A stretch of DNA of 64,000 nt, taken from positions 1-64,000 of the forward strand of contig NZ_ACJM01000009.1 in assembly GCF_000174415.1 (NCBI RefSeq), read 5' to 3'. A program made the translations under genes and the position numbers. The notes beneath the pieces are model-generated. The model did no database searches. It saw only the letters and a list, made by a program, of their open reading frames with translations, and was not told the origin of the DNA. Source of the stretch: Dethiobacter alkaliphilus AHT 1 (GTDB taxonomy: Bacteria; Bacillota; Dethiobacteria; Dethiobacterales; Dethiobacteraceae). The stretch's first letter is position 1; each line of letters begins with the position of its first letter. Positions 8,490 to 17,200 of the stretch are shown piece by piece.

Positions 8490-9554
8490 GTGAAATCGCT
8501 ACTCACAGTGGAGCAGTTTATAAAGAACAGAGAGCAGTATTTACTTGTCGATGTGCGCTCTCCCGGGGAGTTTTCACTGGCTCATATTCCGGGGGCAGTG
8601 AATATTCCGCTATTTTCTGATGAGGAGCGGGCGCTTGTCGGCACCACATACTGGAAGGAAGGGACCGACCGGGCCAAACTGGTCGGTCTTTCTCTGGTGG
8701 GGCCCCGTCTGCCAGGTATGGTGGAGGAAATGCTGGAGAGTGCGGCGGGTCGTGATATTGTCCTCTACTGCTGGCGCGGCGGAATGCGCAGCGGCAGTGT
8801 GTTCTCGGTGATGGAGGCGCTGGGTTATCCGGCCTGGCAACTGGTGGGAGGCTATAAAGCGTTTCGCCGCCATGTTGTGCGCTATCTGAAGAGCGCCAAA
8901 ATAAAGATGCCGGTTTTTGTTCTAAACGGCCTTACCGGAGTGGGCAAAACCTTAGTAATAAAGGAGTTGCAGCGCAAAGGAGCCCCCACCATCGATTTGG
9001 AGCGGCTGGCAAATCATCGCGGATCGGCATTTGGCGGCATAGGACTGGGAAAACCACGCACCCAGAAAGATTTTGAGGCCCATCTGTTCTTCGCCCTAAA
9101 AGAAATAGAAAATGCGCCGTATGTCCTTCTAGAAGGGGAAGGAAAAAAGGTAGGGCCTGTGGTTCTGCCGGATTTTCTCTACAGCGCCATGCATCAGGGA
9201 GAGCATATCCTGCTGGAAGCAGACCTGGAGATCCGGGTAGACCGGATTATAAAAGAGTATCACGGAATAGACGAAAGTGTTGAGCCGTTGGCCGATGCCG
9301 CACTGATGCTGCAGAAAAAATTAGGTCAAAAAAAATGTTCGGCGCTGGCTACCCAGATCCGTCAGGGGGAGCTGCGCCCTGCGGCAATGGCCCTTTGCTC
9401 CGAGTATTACGATCAGTACTACCGTGATTCGCAGCAGAATAAAGGTCATTATCTCGCTGTGGTAGATGTAAATGACATTCAAAGGGGCGCCGCAGTAATA
9501 TTGGCGGTGGTTACAGAATACCTGCAAAAAGGAGAAAGCAGTGGTTCAATATAG
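8490..9554 (+). CDS. mnmH: tRNA 2-selenouridine synthase
   Basis: 354-residue enzyme (also called SelU or YbbB) that replaces sulfur by selenium in 2-thiouridine at the wobble position of Lys, Glu and Gln tRNAs, using selenophosphate. An N-terminal rhodanese domain carries the catalytic Cys94 in YCWRGGMRSG. A P-loop domain follows, with GLTGVGKT near residues 150-157. The GTG at 8490 is chosen because GGGAAGGA lies 8 nt upstream and the promoter excludes the earlier ATG. The last 14 nt overlap the methyltransferase gene. Its presence implies that the organism makes selenophosphate, which supports reading in-frame UGA as selenocysteine in this window. Confidence 0.93.
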   Translation: MKSLLTVEQFIKNREQYLLVDVRSPGEFSLAHIPGAVNIPLFSDEERALVGTTYWKEGTDRAKLVGLSLVGPRLPGMVEEMLESAAGRDIVLYCWRGGMRSGSVFSVMEALGYPAWQLVGGYKAFRRHVVRYLKSAKIKMPVFVLNGLTGVGKTLVIKELQRKGAPTIDLERLANHRGSAFGGIGLGKPRTQKDFEAHLFFALKEIENAPYVLLEGEGKKVGPVVLPDFLYSAMHQGEHILLEADLEIRVDRIIKEYHGIDESVEPLADAALMLQKKLGQKKCSALATQIRQGELRPAAMALCSEYYDQYYRDSQQNKGHYLAVVDVNDIQRGAAVILAVVTEYLQKGESSGSI

Positions 9555-10287
9555 TGGACTGGCAGTTATTTATGATCAGTTGATGCAAAGTGTGGATTAC
9601 GATGAATGGGCAGAGTACATCGGAGAATTAACGCACCGCCATGGCGGCATCCCCCGGCAAAATGTACTGGATGTGGCCTGCGGTACCGGAACCACCACGC
9701 TGGCCCTGGCCCGGGCCGGCTACCCTGTGACCGGACTGGATTTATCGGCTGAGATGCTGTCCTTTGCCCGGGAAAAAGCAGAGTCCCAGGGGACCGAGGC
9801 AGCTTTTATGCAGGCAGATATGCGTACATTTTCCCTGGCTGAACCGGTGGGTCTGGTGGTATCATTTCAGGATGGAATAAATTATCTTTTAACAGCAGAG
9901 GATTTGACACAAACCTTTAGCGCCGTCGGTAAGGCGCTTTTGCCTGAAGGGTTGTTTATCTTCGATGTTAACCGGGTGGACAAACTGCAGGATACCAAGA
10001 CGGAAACATCCTGGGTAGACTGCGATGATTTTACACTGATTTGGGAAACCCGGTTTGTAGAGCAGGATATCTGGGAAATAGCTGTAACCGGTTTTACCAA
10101 ACTTAAAGACGGTAATTATCAGAAATTCAGTGAAGTACATAAAGAACGGGTGATTTCTGAGGAAGAAGTGCAAAGGTCCCTGCACCATGCCGGCTTGGAG
10201 TTGGTGGGCAGGTATGCTGCTTTCAGCCTGGATGAGCCTGACTTTGGAACGCGCCGTGTATTCTATGTGGCACGAAAGGAGCGGTAG
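9541..10287 (+). CDS. Class I SAM-dependent methyltransferase
   Basis: 248-residue soluble methyltransferase with a Rossmann fold. SAM motif I is VLDVACGTGTTTLALA at about 41-56, the acidic GLDLSAEML strand follows, and MQADMRTF forms motif II. The GTG start has AAAGGAG upstream and overlaps the end of mnmH by 14 nt, so translation is probably coupled. It lies between two tRNA wobble-position enzymes (mnmH and trmL), which makes a tRNA substrate possible. The family is broad and the true substrate is unknown. Confidence 0.85.
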   Translation: MVQYSGLAVIYDQLMQSVDYDEWAEYIGELTHRHGGIPRQNVLDVACGTGTTTLALARAGYPVTGLDLSAEMLSFAREKAESQGTEAAFMQADMRTFSLAEPVGLVVSFQDGINYLLTAEDLTQTFSAVGKALLPEGLFIFDVNRVDKLQDTKTETSWVDCDDFTLIWETRFVEQDIWEIAVTGFTKLKDGNYQKFSEVHKERVISEEEVQRSLHHAGLELVGRYAAFSLDEPDFGTRRVFYVARKER

Positions 10288-10289
10288 CG

Positions 10290-10748
10290 GTGCATATAGT
10301 TCTGGTTGAACCGGAGATCCCTCCCAATACCGGAAATGTATCCCGAACCTGTGCGGTGACGGGGACAACGCTACATTTGGTGGAACCCATGGGTTTTTCC
10401 ATTGAAGAGCGGCAGTTAAAAAGGGCGGGACTTGATTATTGGCAGCATCTAAACCTCCAGGTACATGAAAGTCTGGAGCATTTTCTAGACTATGCTACTG
10501 ACAGGAATTGTTGGTTTTTGTCCACCAAGGGTAAGCAGTCATATACCGACATTAAATATCATAAGGACGACCTGCTGGTATTTGGTCGGGAAACCGCCGG
10601 TCTGCCGGATTGGCTGTTGGCCCGATATCCCCAAAAGTGCGTGAGGATTCCCATGGGACCAGATGTTCGTTCCCTGAATCTGTCTAATTCGGTAGCCATA
10701 GTTTTGTATGAAGCCCTGCGCCAGCAGGGTTTTCCGGGATTATCCTGA
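10290..10748 (+). CDS. trmL: tRNA (cytidine/uridine-2'-O-)-methyltransferase TrmL
   Basis: 152-residue SPOUT enzyme that methylates the 2'-OH of the wobble base 34 in tRNA-Leu isoacceptors. The family start HIVLVEPEIPPNTGNVSRTC, the central FGRETAGLP knot motif and the C-terminal RSLNLSNSVAIVLYEALRQ block are all present at usual spacing. The GTG start lies 2 bp after the preceding stop codon, so the three genes form one operon. The length is normal. Confidence 0.95.
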   Translation: MHIVLVEPEIPPNTGNVSRTCAVTGTTLHLVEPMGFSIEERQLKRAGLDYWQHLNLQVHESLEHFLDYATDRNCWFLSTKGKQSYTDIKYHKDDLLVFGRETAGLPDWLLARYPQKCVRIPMGPDVRSLNLSNSVAIVLYEALRQQGFPGLS

Positions 10749-10762
10749 TTTTGTGCCAGGGG

Positions 10763-10791
10763 TTGACACAGCAGAATAAAAAGTGTATTCT
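10763..10791 (+). promoter_or_regulatory. csoR promoter
   Basis: A perfect TTGACA lies 17 bp from TATTCT, right after the trmL stop codon. The G/C-rich inverted repeat at 10797-10816 covers the expected start site, as in autorepressed csoR genes. Confidence 0.7.
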
Positions 10792-10796
10792 ATACA

Positions 10797-10816
10797 TATC
10801 CCCCCGGAGGGGGGTG
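10797..10816 (+). promoter_or_regulatory. Probable CsoR operator
   Basis: TATCCCCCC-GGA-GGGGGGTG is an inverted repeat of six C and six G around a 3-nt centre. It lies between the -10 box and the ribosome site. CsoR operators are G/C-rich inverted repeats of this kind at their own promoters. Confidence 0.6.
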
Positions 10817-10827
10817 GGAGGTGTTAT

Positions 10828-11094
10828 ATGCAGGGGCAGAAAAAAATGGACACAATCCGAAGGATTAAGACGGCAAGCGGCCACCTGAAAGCTGTGGAGC
10901 GCATGGTTGATGAGGACAAGTATTGTGCTGATGTCCTTCTACAGCTGCAGGCAGTTATCTCCTCCTTGGAGAAAATCAGTAATATCATTTTGGAGAATCA
11001 CCTGGAAACGTGTATGCGCTCTGCCATACTCCGCGGTGAGGACGAAGAGATTATCAGAGAGTTAAAAACGTTTATGAAGTATAAACGCGGCTAA
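10828..11094 (+). CDS. csoR: CsoR-type copper-sensing repressor
   Basis: 88-residue all-helical DUF156 repressor that leaves DNA when it binds Cu(I). The Cu ligands are visible as Cys33, His58 and Cys62, with the C-x24-H-x3-C spacing of known CsoR proteins. The ATG at 10828 is chosen because GGGAGGTG lies 6 nt upstream; the longer frame would run through the operator. A copper chaperone follows about 90 bp later. A copper ATPase, the usual third member, is not in the window. Confidence 0.9.
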   Translation: MQGQKKMDTIRRIKTASGHLKAVERMVDEDKYCADVLLQLQAVISSLEKISNIILENHLETCMRSAILRGEDEEIIRELKTFMKYKRG

Positions 11095-11186
11095 TTTTAA
11101 GTTTATATTAAATTTGTTCTGAGGGCATCTTAGTTTTAGCGGAACTTTGGATGTCGATAAAAAAAAATTTGAACAGGAGGATGGGT

Positions 11187-11396
11187 ATGTCTGATAAGCT
11201 CACACTAAACATTGGCGGCATGACTTGTAACCATTGTAAAATGAAGGTGGAAAAAGCTTTAAAAACACTGGACGGTGTCCAGGATGTACAGATTAACCTG
11301 GAAGCGGGTCAGGCTGATGTCAGCTACGACGGCAGCAAGATCAGCGAAAGCGATTTAAAAGCAGTGGTAGGAGATGCAGGTTACGAAGTAAAATAA
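11187..11396 (+). CDS. copZ: CopZ-like copper chaperone (HMA domain)
   Basis: 69-residue heavy-metal-associated domain protein with the ferredoxin-like fold. The Cu(I) site is GGMTCNHC at residues 9-16. The length is that of free CopZ. The ATG at 11187 has AGGAGG 7 nt upstream, whereas the longer frame from 11151 has none. It is placed after csoR and likely carries Cu(I) to CsoR and to an exporter encoded elsewhere. The product of the frame ends in GYEVK, as is usual for the family. Confidence 0.9.
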   Translation: MSDKLTLNIGGMTCNHCKMKVEKALKTLDGVQDVQINLEAGQADVSYDGSKISESDLKAVVGDAGYEVK

Positions 11397-11412
11397 TGTT
11401 GTTCCATATTTT

Positions 11413-11449
11413 AAAGCGCGCCATAGGGAAACCTTTTGGCGCGCTTTTT
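11413..11449 (+). terminator. Terminator after copZ
   Basis: AAAGCGCGCC pairs with GGCGCGCTTT around a 15-nt loop and ends in a run of five T, 16 bp after the copZ stop. Confidence 0.85.
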
Positions 11450-11452
11450 CAC

Positions 11453-11482
11453 TTGACAAACATCGGACAAATCCAATATAGT
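11453..11482 (+). promoter_or_regulatory. Probable promoter of the PerR-like gene
   Basis: A perfect TTGACA is followed after 18 bp by TATAGT. The sequence just downstream contains two TAGCTA units (about 11486-11514) that could be part of an operator, but no clear PerR or Fur box was seen. Confidence 0.55.
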
Positions 11483-11526
11483 AAAACTAGCTATATATAA
11501 TCGTAGCTACTGTTGGAAACGAGGCG

Positions 11527-11928
11527 ATGAAAATGACTAACCGACCCCGCATCCACAGAATGACAAAACAGCGTCAAATGATTTTGGAAGTACTTCAAAA
11601 CACAAAAGCCCATCCTACCGCGGACTGGATTTACGAACAGGTGCGGCAAGCGGTCCCCCGTATCAGCCTGGGGACTGTCTATCGCAATCTGCGTGTGTTA
11701 AAGGAAATGGGCGACATTCAGGAACTCAATTACGGAAGCACCTACAGCCGTTTCGACGGCAATCCGGCCCCTCATTATCACTTTGTCTGCCAGGATTGCG
11801 GCAAAGTTATGGACATCGACCTGCCGTTATTGACAGACTACGATGAGCAGGTGGCGGGTACCGTTGGTGGCCAGGTTGATTTTCACCGTATGGAGTTCTA
11901 CGGCAACTGCAGTGACTGTCTGACATAA
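11527..11928 (+). CDS. perR: PerR-like Fur-family repressor
   Basis: 133-residue metalloregulator with an N-terminal winged helix and a C-terminal dimerisation domain. All metal ligands of B. subtilis PerR are present with a constant offset of 8. The regulatory site is His29, Asp77, His83, His85 and Asp96, and the structural zinc site is Cys88, Cys91, Cys128 and Cys131. Asp rather than Glu at position 96 favours peroxide-sensing PerR over Fur. It is flanked by its own promoter and terminator. A second ATG two codons in is an equally possible start. Confidence 0.85.
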   Translation: MKMTNRPRIHRMTKQRQMILEVLQNTKAHPTADWIYEQVRQAVPRISLGTVYRNLRVLKEMGDIQELNYGSTYSRFDGNPAPHYHFVCQDCGKVMDIDLPLLTDYDEQVAGTVGGQVDFHRMEFYGNCSDCLT

Positions 11929-11933
11929 ATATT

Positions 11934-11970
11934 AAATCCCTCTCAGAAATATCAGAGAGGGATTTTTTTT
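11934..11970 (+). terminator. Terminator after the PerR-like gene
   Basis: AAATCCCTCTC pairs perfectly with GAGAGGGATTT over 11 bp around a 10-nt loop and is followed by a run of T. Confidence 0.9.
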
Positions 11971-11997
11971 GCACTGCCAGGAAATTATGGTTAGGGG

Positions 11998-13050
11998 CTA
12001 GAGTTTTAGGATTTGGTCTTCTTTGAGGTAGTAGTGGTAGATAATGACTTTTATGGTGGCGGCCACGGGGATGGCTAATAGGAAGCCGATTACACCCAAC
12101 AGGGTTCCGCCGATGAGTAGGCTGATTATGACGGTAAAGGGCCTCAGGTCCACAGCTTTGCCCAGTAAATTCGGAGTCAGAAGAAAGGCATCCACAGCCT
12201 GTACCGTCACATAGAGGACAACAATCAAAATGGGGTGCGGAGTATTGGGTGTTAATGCTAATAACACCGCTGGAATGCCGGCCAGGTATGGCCCGATGTA
12301 GACAATGATATTTAAAATTCCCGCCAGGATACCCAGCATCAGGGCAAAAGGCATGCCGACAATGGCCAGGGCAATGCCGGTGATGATACCCACCGCTGTG
12401 CAGCGGAGCAGGTTGCCCCGCAGGTACGCCCCCACTTTCAGGTCAATGATTTGCAGCACATGGGTGGATTCTTTGCGCCAGGCCGGGGGAAATAAGCGGA
12501 CAATACCCCTTTTTACATGGGAGAGGTCTCGCAGCATGTAGTACACAAGAAAAAGTACTATCAACACTTCTGTAAGGCCGGAGAAGATGCTGCCAGTCAC
12601 CAGGGTCATGGTAAAGACAGCCTGCTGTAACATGTTGGGCAGGTTTTGGGCCACATCCTGTAGGGCCTGATGAATATTTTCACTGGCCATTAGCTGGTCT
12701 ATCTGCAGCAGGATTTCTGGTAAAAGATAGCTGTAATCTGTGGCCAGGTAACGGGCCAAGGCCCGCATTTCATTGGTCAGGGTGGGAATCAACAGATAAA
12801 AAAACAAAAAAGCCGAGAACAAAAGGAGCAGATAAACGGATAAAACAGAGACAGAGTGCGGGACACCTTTGCGGGTCAGGTAGTTCGATAAAGGCGAAAT
12901 GCTGTAGACTATCATGGTTGAAACAACTAAGATTCCTATTACCCAGGATATTTTGTGCACAAACCAAAGTACAGCAATTATGGTTAAAATAACTGCTAAC
13001 GTTCTAACTATCAGTGGCCAGAGAGACTGAGGCCAGCTACGATCTTCCAT
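11998..13050 (-). CDS. AI-2E family transporter (PerM/YtvI-like membrane protein)
   Basis: 350-residue membrane protein with about eight helices, arranged as two N-terminal helices, a central soluble stretch (about 70-150) and a C-terminal helix cluster with the conserved GMPFALMLGILAGILNIIVY and LGKAVDLRP segments. The family exports small molecules or ions; some members are Na+/H+ antiporters, and the substrate here is unknown. The ATG at 13050 has GAAGGAGTG upstream. It is a single gene, convergent with the PerR-like gene. Confidence 0.88.
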   Translation of the reverse strand: MEDRSWPQSLWPLIVRTLAVILTIIAVLWFVHKISWVIGILVVSTMIVYSISPLSNYLTRKGVPHSVSVLSVYLLLLFSAFLFFYLLIPTLTNEMRALARYLATDYSYLLPEILLQIDQLMASENIHQALQDVAQNLPNMLQQAVFTMTLVTGSIFSGLTEVLIVLFLVYYMLRDLSHVKRGIVRLFPPAWRKESTHVLQIIDLKVGAYLRGNLLRCTAVGIITGIALAIVGMPFALMLGILAGILNIIVYIGPYLAGIPAVLLALTPNTPHPILIVVLYVTVQAVDAFLLTPNLLGKAVDLRPFTVIISLLIGGTLLGVIGFLLAIPVAATIKVIIYHYYLKEDQILKL

Positions 13051-13158
13051 CCGTCACACTCCTTCCATTCCCATTATAAATGGGAATTGATATTGTTACA
13101 ATACGCAGTGCTAAATTTCCAGCAATAAGCGTATATTGGAACAAAGGGGGTGGATGGT

Positions 13159-13413
13159 ATGACCCTGTTGAAACTGGGTTTGGCCTGTATTCTGTTGGCT
13201 CTGGGTATGATGCTGTTGCCTCCGCTTAGTGCGGAAGGGGTGGCCGGTGTAGCAACCCGCAGCTGGCTGGCTCTTGGCTTGTTGGTTTTTTGCGGCAATT
13301 ACCTTTACTATCTGGAAGAAGGAGAGAAGGCGGCCAAAAAGCAGGAGATTGCCGAGTTTAGGGCTCGCTATCGCGCTGTTCCGTTTGCTCAGCGTAGTCG
13401 AGCACGTAGGTAA
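13159..13413 (+). CDS. Small two-helix membrane protein of unknown function
   Basis: 84 residues with two membrane helices (about 5-24 and 34-52) and a basic, charged C-terminal tail. The ATG at 13159 has AAAGGGGG 8 nt upstream. Its last 56 bp overlap the 3' end of the convergent ytrI gene. Its place beside ytrI recalls B. subtilis ytpI, but the orientation differs and the resemblance is weak. I do not recognise the family. Confidence 0.55.
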   Translation: MTLLKLGLACILLALGMMLLPPLSAEGVAGVATRSWLALGLLVFCGNYLYYLEEGEKAAKKQEIAEFRARYRAVPFAQRSRARR

Positions 13414-13819
13414 CCTTTGGCGCCACAATTATCATTTCTGCCTGCAGCCGGTAACGCTTTCCTTCCACATCCACAATGCGCTGATCAATGAGGTGCCTGA
13501 GAAGGGCGTGAGGTACTTTTTCCACTTCCTCACCAATCAAATCCTGAGTAAGGCGGGAAACCGCTTCGCGCAGCTTTACCGCTAAAAACTGATCTTTTTC
13601 TTCCCGTACAAACTGAATTTCTACCTCCTGAATAACCAGGGCCTGGTGGTTTTGCCACTGGGCCTCGATTTTTTTCAGGCGCTCTTCAGTTTCGTAAAGT
13701 TCCACCCGCAGTGTTTCATGCCGGATGTATAGTTCGTCCATGCGGCGGCTGAGGTAGGTATTCATGGCAGCGGCACCGATAATTACACCCAGAATTATCA
13801 AAGCCAGCGCTTTTTTCAT
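13358..13819 (-). CDS. ytrI: YtrI-like sporulation membrane protein
   Basis: 153 residues: one N-terminal membrane helix (about 5-22), a coiled-coil-like stretch (about 24-60) and a C-terminal soluble domain. In B. subtilis ytrH and ytrI lie together beside dnaE and act in sporulation. The same gene order here, the small size and the single anchor support the assignment more than sequence motifs do. The ATG overlaps the ytrH stop as ATGA, so the two are translationally coupled. No catalytic motif is visible. Confidence 0.65.
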   Translation of the reverse strand: MKKALALIILGVIIGAAAMNTYLSRRMDELYIRHETLRVELYETEERLKKIEAQWQNHQALVIQEVEIQFVREEKDQFLAVKLREAVSRLTQDLIGEEVEKVPHALLRHLIDQRIVDVEGKRYRLQAEMIIVAPKVTYVLDYAEQTEQRDSEP

Positions 13820-14145
13820 TGCGGACGGCCGCCTGTCAGGTATAATATGAGTAGGTACCCTGTATGCGCACCTAGAAAGGCTGCCAGAATCATCAGCACC
13901 TGTTTGGCTACGGTGTTAATCTGCAGTCCCAAAAAACCGGTTTCGATGGCTCTCAGGGCATCAAAAGTTCCTCCCAGGGCGCTGACCAAAGCCCAGATTT
14001 TTAGTTTATCCGCCAATTCAATCATGGTGTGGCCCGGGGCCTGGCCTGTAAAAACTGCACCAAGGGAGCCAATCAGGGTGCCCCCCAGAATTACCCCAAA
14101 TGAAATAAACGCGTTGATGGTTAACGTATCCAATAGTTGTGTCAT
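13816..14145 (-). CDS. ytrH: YtrH sporulation membrane protein
   Basis: 109-residue membrane protein with three hydrophobic segments (about 10-32, 45-62, 75-100). The Gly-rich helix ISFGVILGGTLIGSL and the IETGFLGLQ segment are typical of the YtrH family (B. subtilis form 113 residues). The ATG at 14145 has GGAGGG upstream; the longer frame reaching 14289 would overlap dnaE and is rejected. It lies head to head with dnaE, as in Bacillus. It is expected to act in the membranes of the developing spore. Confidence 0.8.
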   Translation of the reverse strand: MTQLLDTLTINAFISFGVILGGTLIGSLGAVFTGQAPGHTMIELADKLKIWALVSALGGTFDALRAIETGFLGLQINTVAKQVLMILAAFLGAHTGYLLILYLTGGRPQ

Positions 14146-14265
14146 GATGCATCCCTCCACATTCATATCTATGGCGCAAAAGAATCTTTTAGACATCCGA
14201 TGTTGAAAAAGGAAAATTAACGTAAAAAAAGAAATATGTAAGTAGAATGTCAACGAGGTGAAAAC

Positions 14266-17200
14266 ATGGTAAGCTCCAATTTTGTTCATTTACACGTGCA
14301 TACAGAATACTCTTTGCTGGACGGTGCCAGTAAAATTAAAAATACCGTGGCCCGCGCGGCGGAGTTGGACATGCCTGCTTTGGCCATCACCGACCATGGT
14401 GTGATGTATGGCGTGATAGATTTTTATAAAGCCGCCAAAGATGCGGGGATCAAACCGGTAATCGGGTGTGAGGTTTATGTGGCGCCACGCACGCGGCATG
14501 ACCGAGATTCACGGCGGGACAGCAAGCAACACCATTTAGTCCTTTTAGCCCAGGACCAGACCGGCTATGCCAATCTGATGGAGTTGGTGAGCCGTGGTTT
14601 CAGTGAAGGGTTCTATTATAAGCCGCGGGTCGACCATGAATTACTGCAGCGCTACAATAAAGGGCTTACGGTGCTTTCGGCCTGTCTGGCCGGCGAAATT
14701 CCTGTGGCTCTTTTGGAAGGGCGCCAGGAGGATGCCCGGAAGCTGGTTTCTTTTTATAAAGAAACCTTTGGCAGTGAAAACTTCTTTTTGGAACTGCAGG
14801 ATCATGGCCTGCAGGAACAAAAGGAGCTAAGCCCGCTTCTGATAGATCTGGCCAAAGATACCCAAACACCCATGGTGGTAAGCAATGATTTGCACTATAC
14901 CCACCGGGAAGATGCCCACGCCCATGATGCGCTGCTGTGTATCCAGACGGGCAAAACCCTGGATGATGAAAACCGCATGCGTTTTTCCACAGAAGAGTTT
15001 TATTTAAAAACTGCGGAGGAGATGGGCTCACTTTATCCGGACCTGCCGGAGTTATTGGATAATACGGTACACATTGCTGAGAACTGCAATGTGGATTTTG
15101 ATTTCAGCACAACCTATCTGCCCGGCTATGAGGTGCCGCCGGCTCATGATGAGCGCAGCTACCTGCGGGAGCTGTGTGTGCAGGGCACAAAAGAACGCTA
15201 CGGAGAGGAATTGCCGCCGCATGTACAAGAGCGGCTGGATTATGAGTTGAGTGTTATTGCCCAGATGGGTTATGACTCGTACTTTCTTATTACCTGGGAT
15301 TTTGTAAATTACGCCCATGAAAACGGCATTCTGGTTGGCCCGGGGCGGGGCTCCGCTGCCGGCAGCCTGGTTGCCTATGCGTTGGGTATCACAAATATTG
15401 ATCCACTTAAATACGGACTGCTTTTTGAGCGCTTTCTTAATCCGGAGCGGGTAACCATGCCCGATATCGATATCGACTTCTGCTATGAAAACCGGGAGAA
15501 AGTTATTGATTATGTGGTGGAGAAATACGGAGAAGAATGTGTGGCCCAGATTATTACCTTTGGTACCATGGCGGCTCGCGCCGCTGTCCGCGATGTGGGG
15601 CGGGTCTTAAACGTGCCTTATGCCGATGTGGATCGCATCGCCAAGCTTATCCCTGCGGAGCTTAATATCTCCATAGCCGACGGACTGGAAAAATCCCCTG
15701 ATTTAAAAGAATTATATGATAAAGATGAAAAGATCCGACAGCTTTTGGATTTGAGTATGGCTGTAGAAGGCCTGCCCAGGCACGCCTCCACCCATGCTGC
15801 CGGCGTGGTCATCTCCAAGGATCCGCTGGTAAACTACGTGCCGCTGCAAAAAGCCGGTGAAGACGGTATGGTTACCCAGTTTCCCATGGGAACTCTGGAG
15901 GAGCTGGGCCTTTTGAAAATGGACTTTTTGGGGCTGCGCACGCTGACCATTATGGGTGAAGCGGTGCGGCTGATTAAAAAGTCTACCGGTGTTGAGGTGG
16001 ATCTAAACGAGCTGCCCTTAGATGATAAAAATACTTTCCATATGCTGTCGCAGGGGGATACCTCGGGAATCTTTCAGCTGGAATCCGGCGGCATGCGTGG
16101 TATTCTGCGGGAGATGAAACCGGACGTTTTTGAGGATATCATTGCGGTGGTTGCTCTCTACCGCCCCGGCCCCATGGAGCAAATTCCCACCTTTATTCAG
16201 AGTAAGCACGGGCATATTCCCATTAAATATCTCCATTCGGATTTGGAACCTATCCTGAAAGAAACTTACGGCATCATGGTTTACCAGGAGCAGATTATGC
16301 AGGTGGCCTCAGCCATGGCCGGCTTTTCTCTGGGCGAATCAGACCTTTTGCGCCGGGCCATCGGTAAAAAGAAGCTGGAGGTTTTAAACCAGCAGCGCGA
16401 GCTGTTTGTCAACGGTTGTGTGGCCAAAGGCCATAAAAAAGAAATGGCCAACGAGCTCTACGATTTGATTGTTAAGTTCGCCTCCTACGGCTTTAACAAG
16501 TCCCACGCCGCAGCTTACGCCCTGGTGGCTTACCAGACCGCTTATCTGAAAGCCAATTACCCCACACAGTTTATGGCGGCACAGTTGACCGGTGTGATGG
16601 GCACCACGGAGAAGGTGGCGGGCTACATTGCCAACTGCAAGCAGATGGGTATCTCGGTGCTGCCGCCGGATGTTAATTTAAGTGAAAAGAATTTTACCGT
16701 TACCGATGCCAAAGTTATCCGCTACGGTATGGCGGCGGTAAAAAACGTGGGACTGGGAGCCATAGAATCCATTATCGCCGCCCGTAAAGAGCAGGGCGAC
16801 TTTACTTCACTGCGGGATTTTTGCGCTCGGGTTGATTTGCGCAGCTGCAATAAAAAGGTGATGGAAAGCCTGATAAAAGCCGGCGCCTTTGACTGTCTTG
16901 GCGCTAACCGCAATCAATTGCTGGCCATTTTGGATGAGACGGTGTCTGCTGCGCAAACTATGCACAAAGAACGGCAAAACGGGCAGATGTGTATGTTTGA
17001 GGTGGTGGAAGAGGATGAAGAAGACTGCCAGTGGGTCAATCTGCAGGACGACCTGCCGGACATACCGGCACCTCTGCCCAGGGAGAGGCTCAACATGGAG
17101 AAAGACACGCTGGGTCTCTACATTACCGGCCATCCGCTGGAGGAATACGAAAATGTGTTAAATATCTATCCCGACCTGGCACGAACCGATACGCTGCAGA

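Noticed and set aside
13816-14289. Longer YtrH start at 14289
   Set aside because: It overlaps the dnaE start and lacks a ribosome site; the ATG at 14145 fits the family length.
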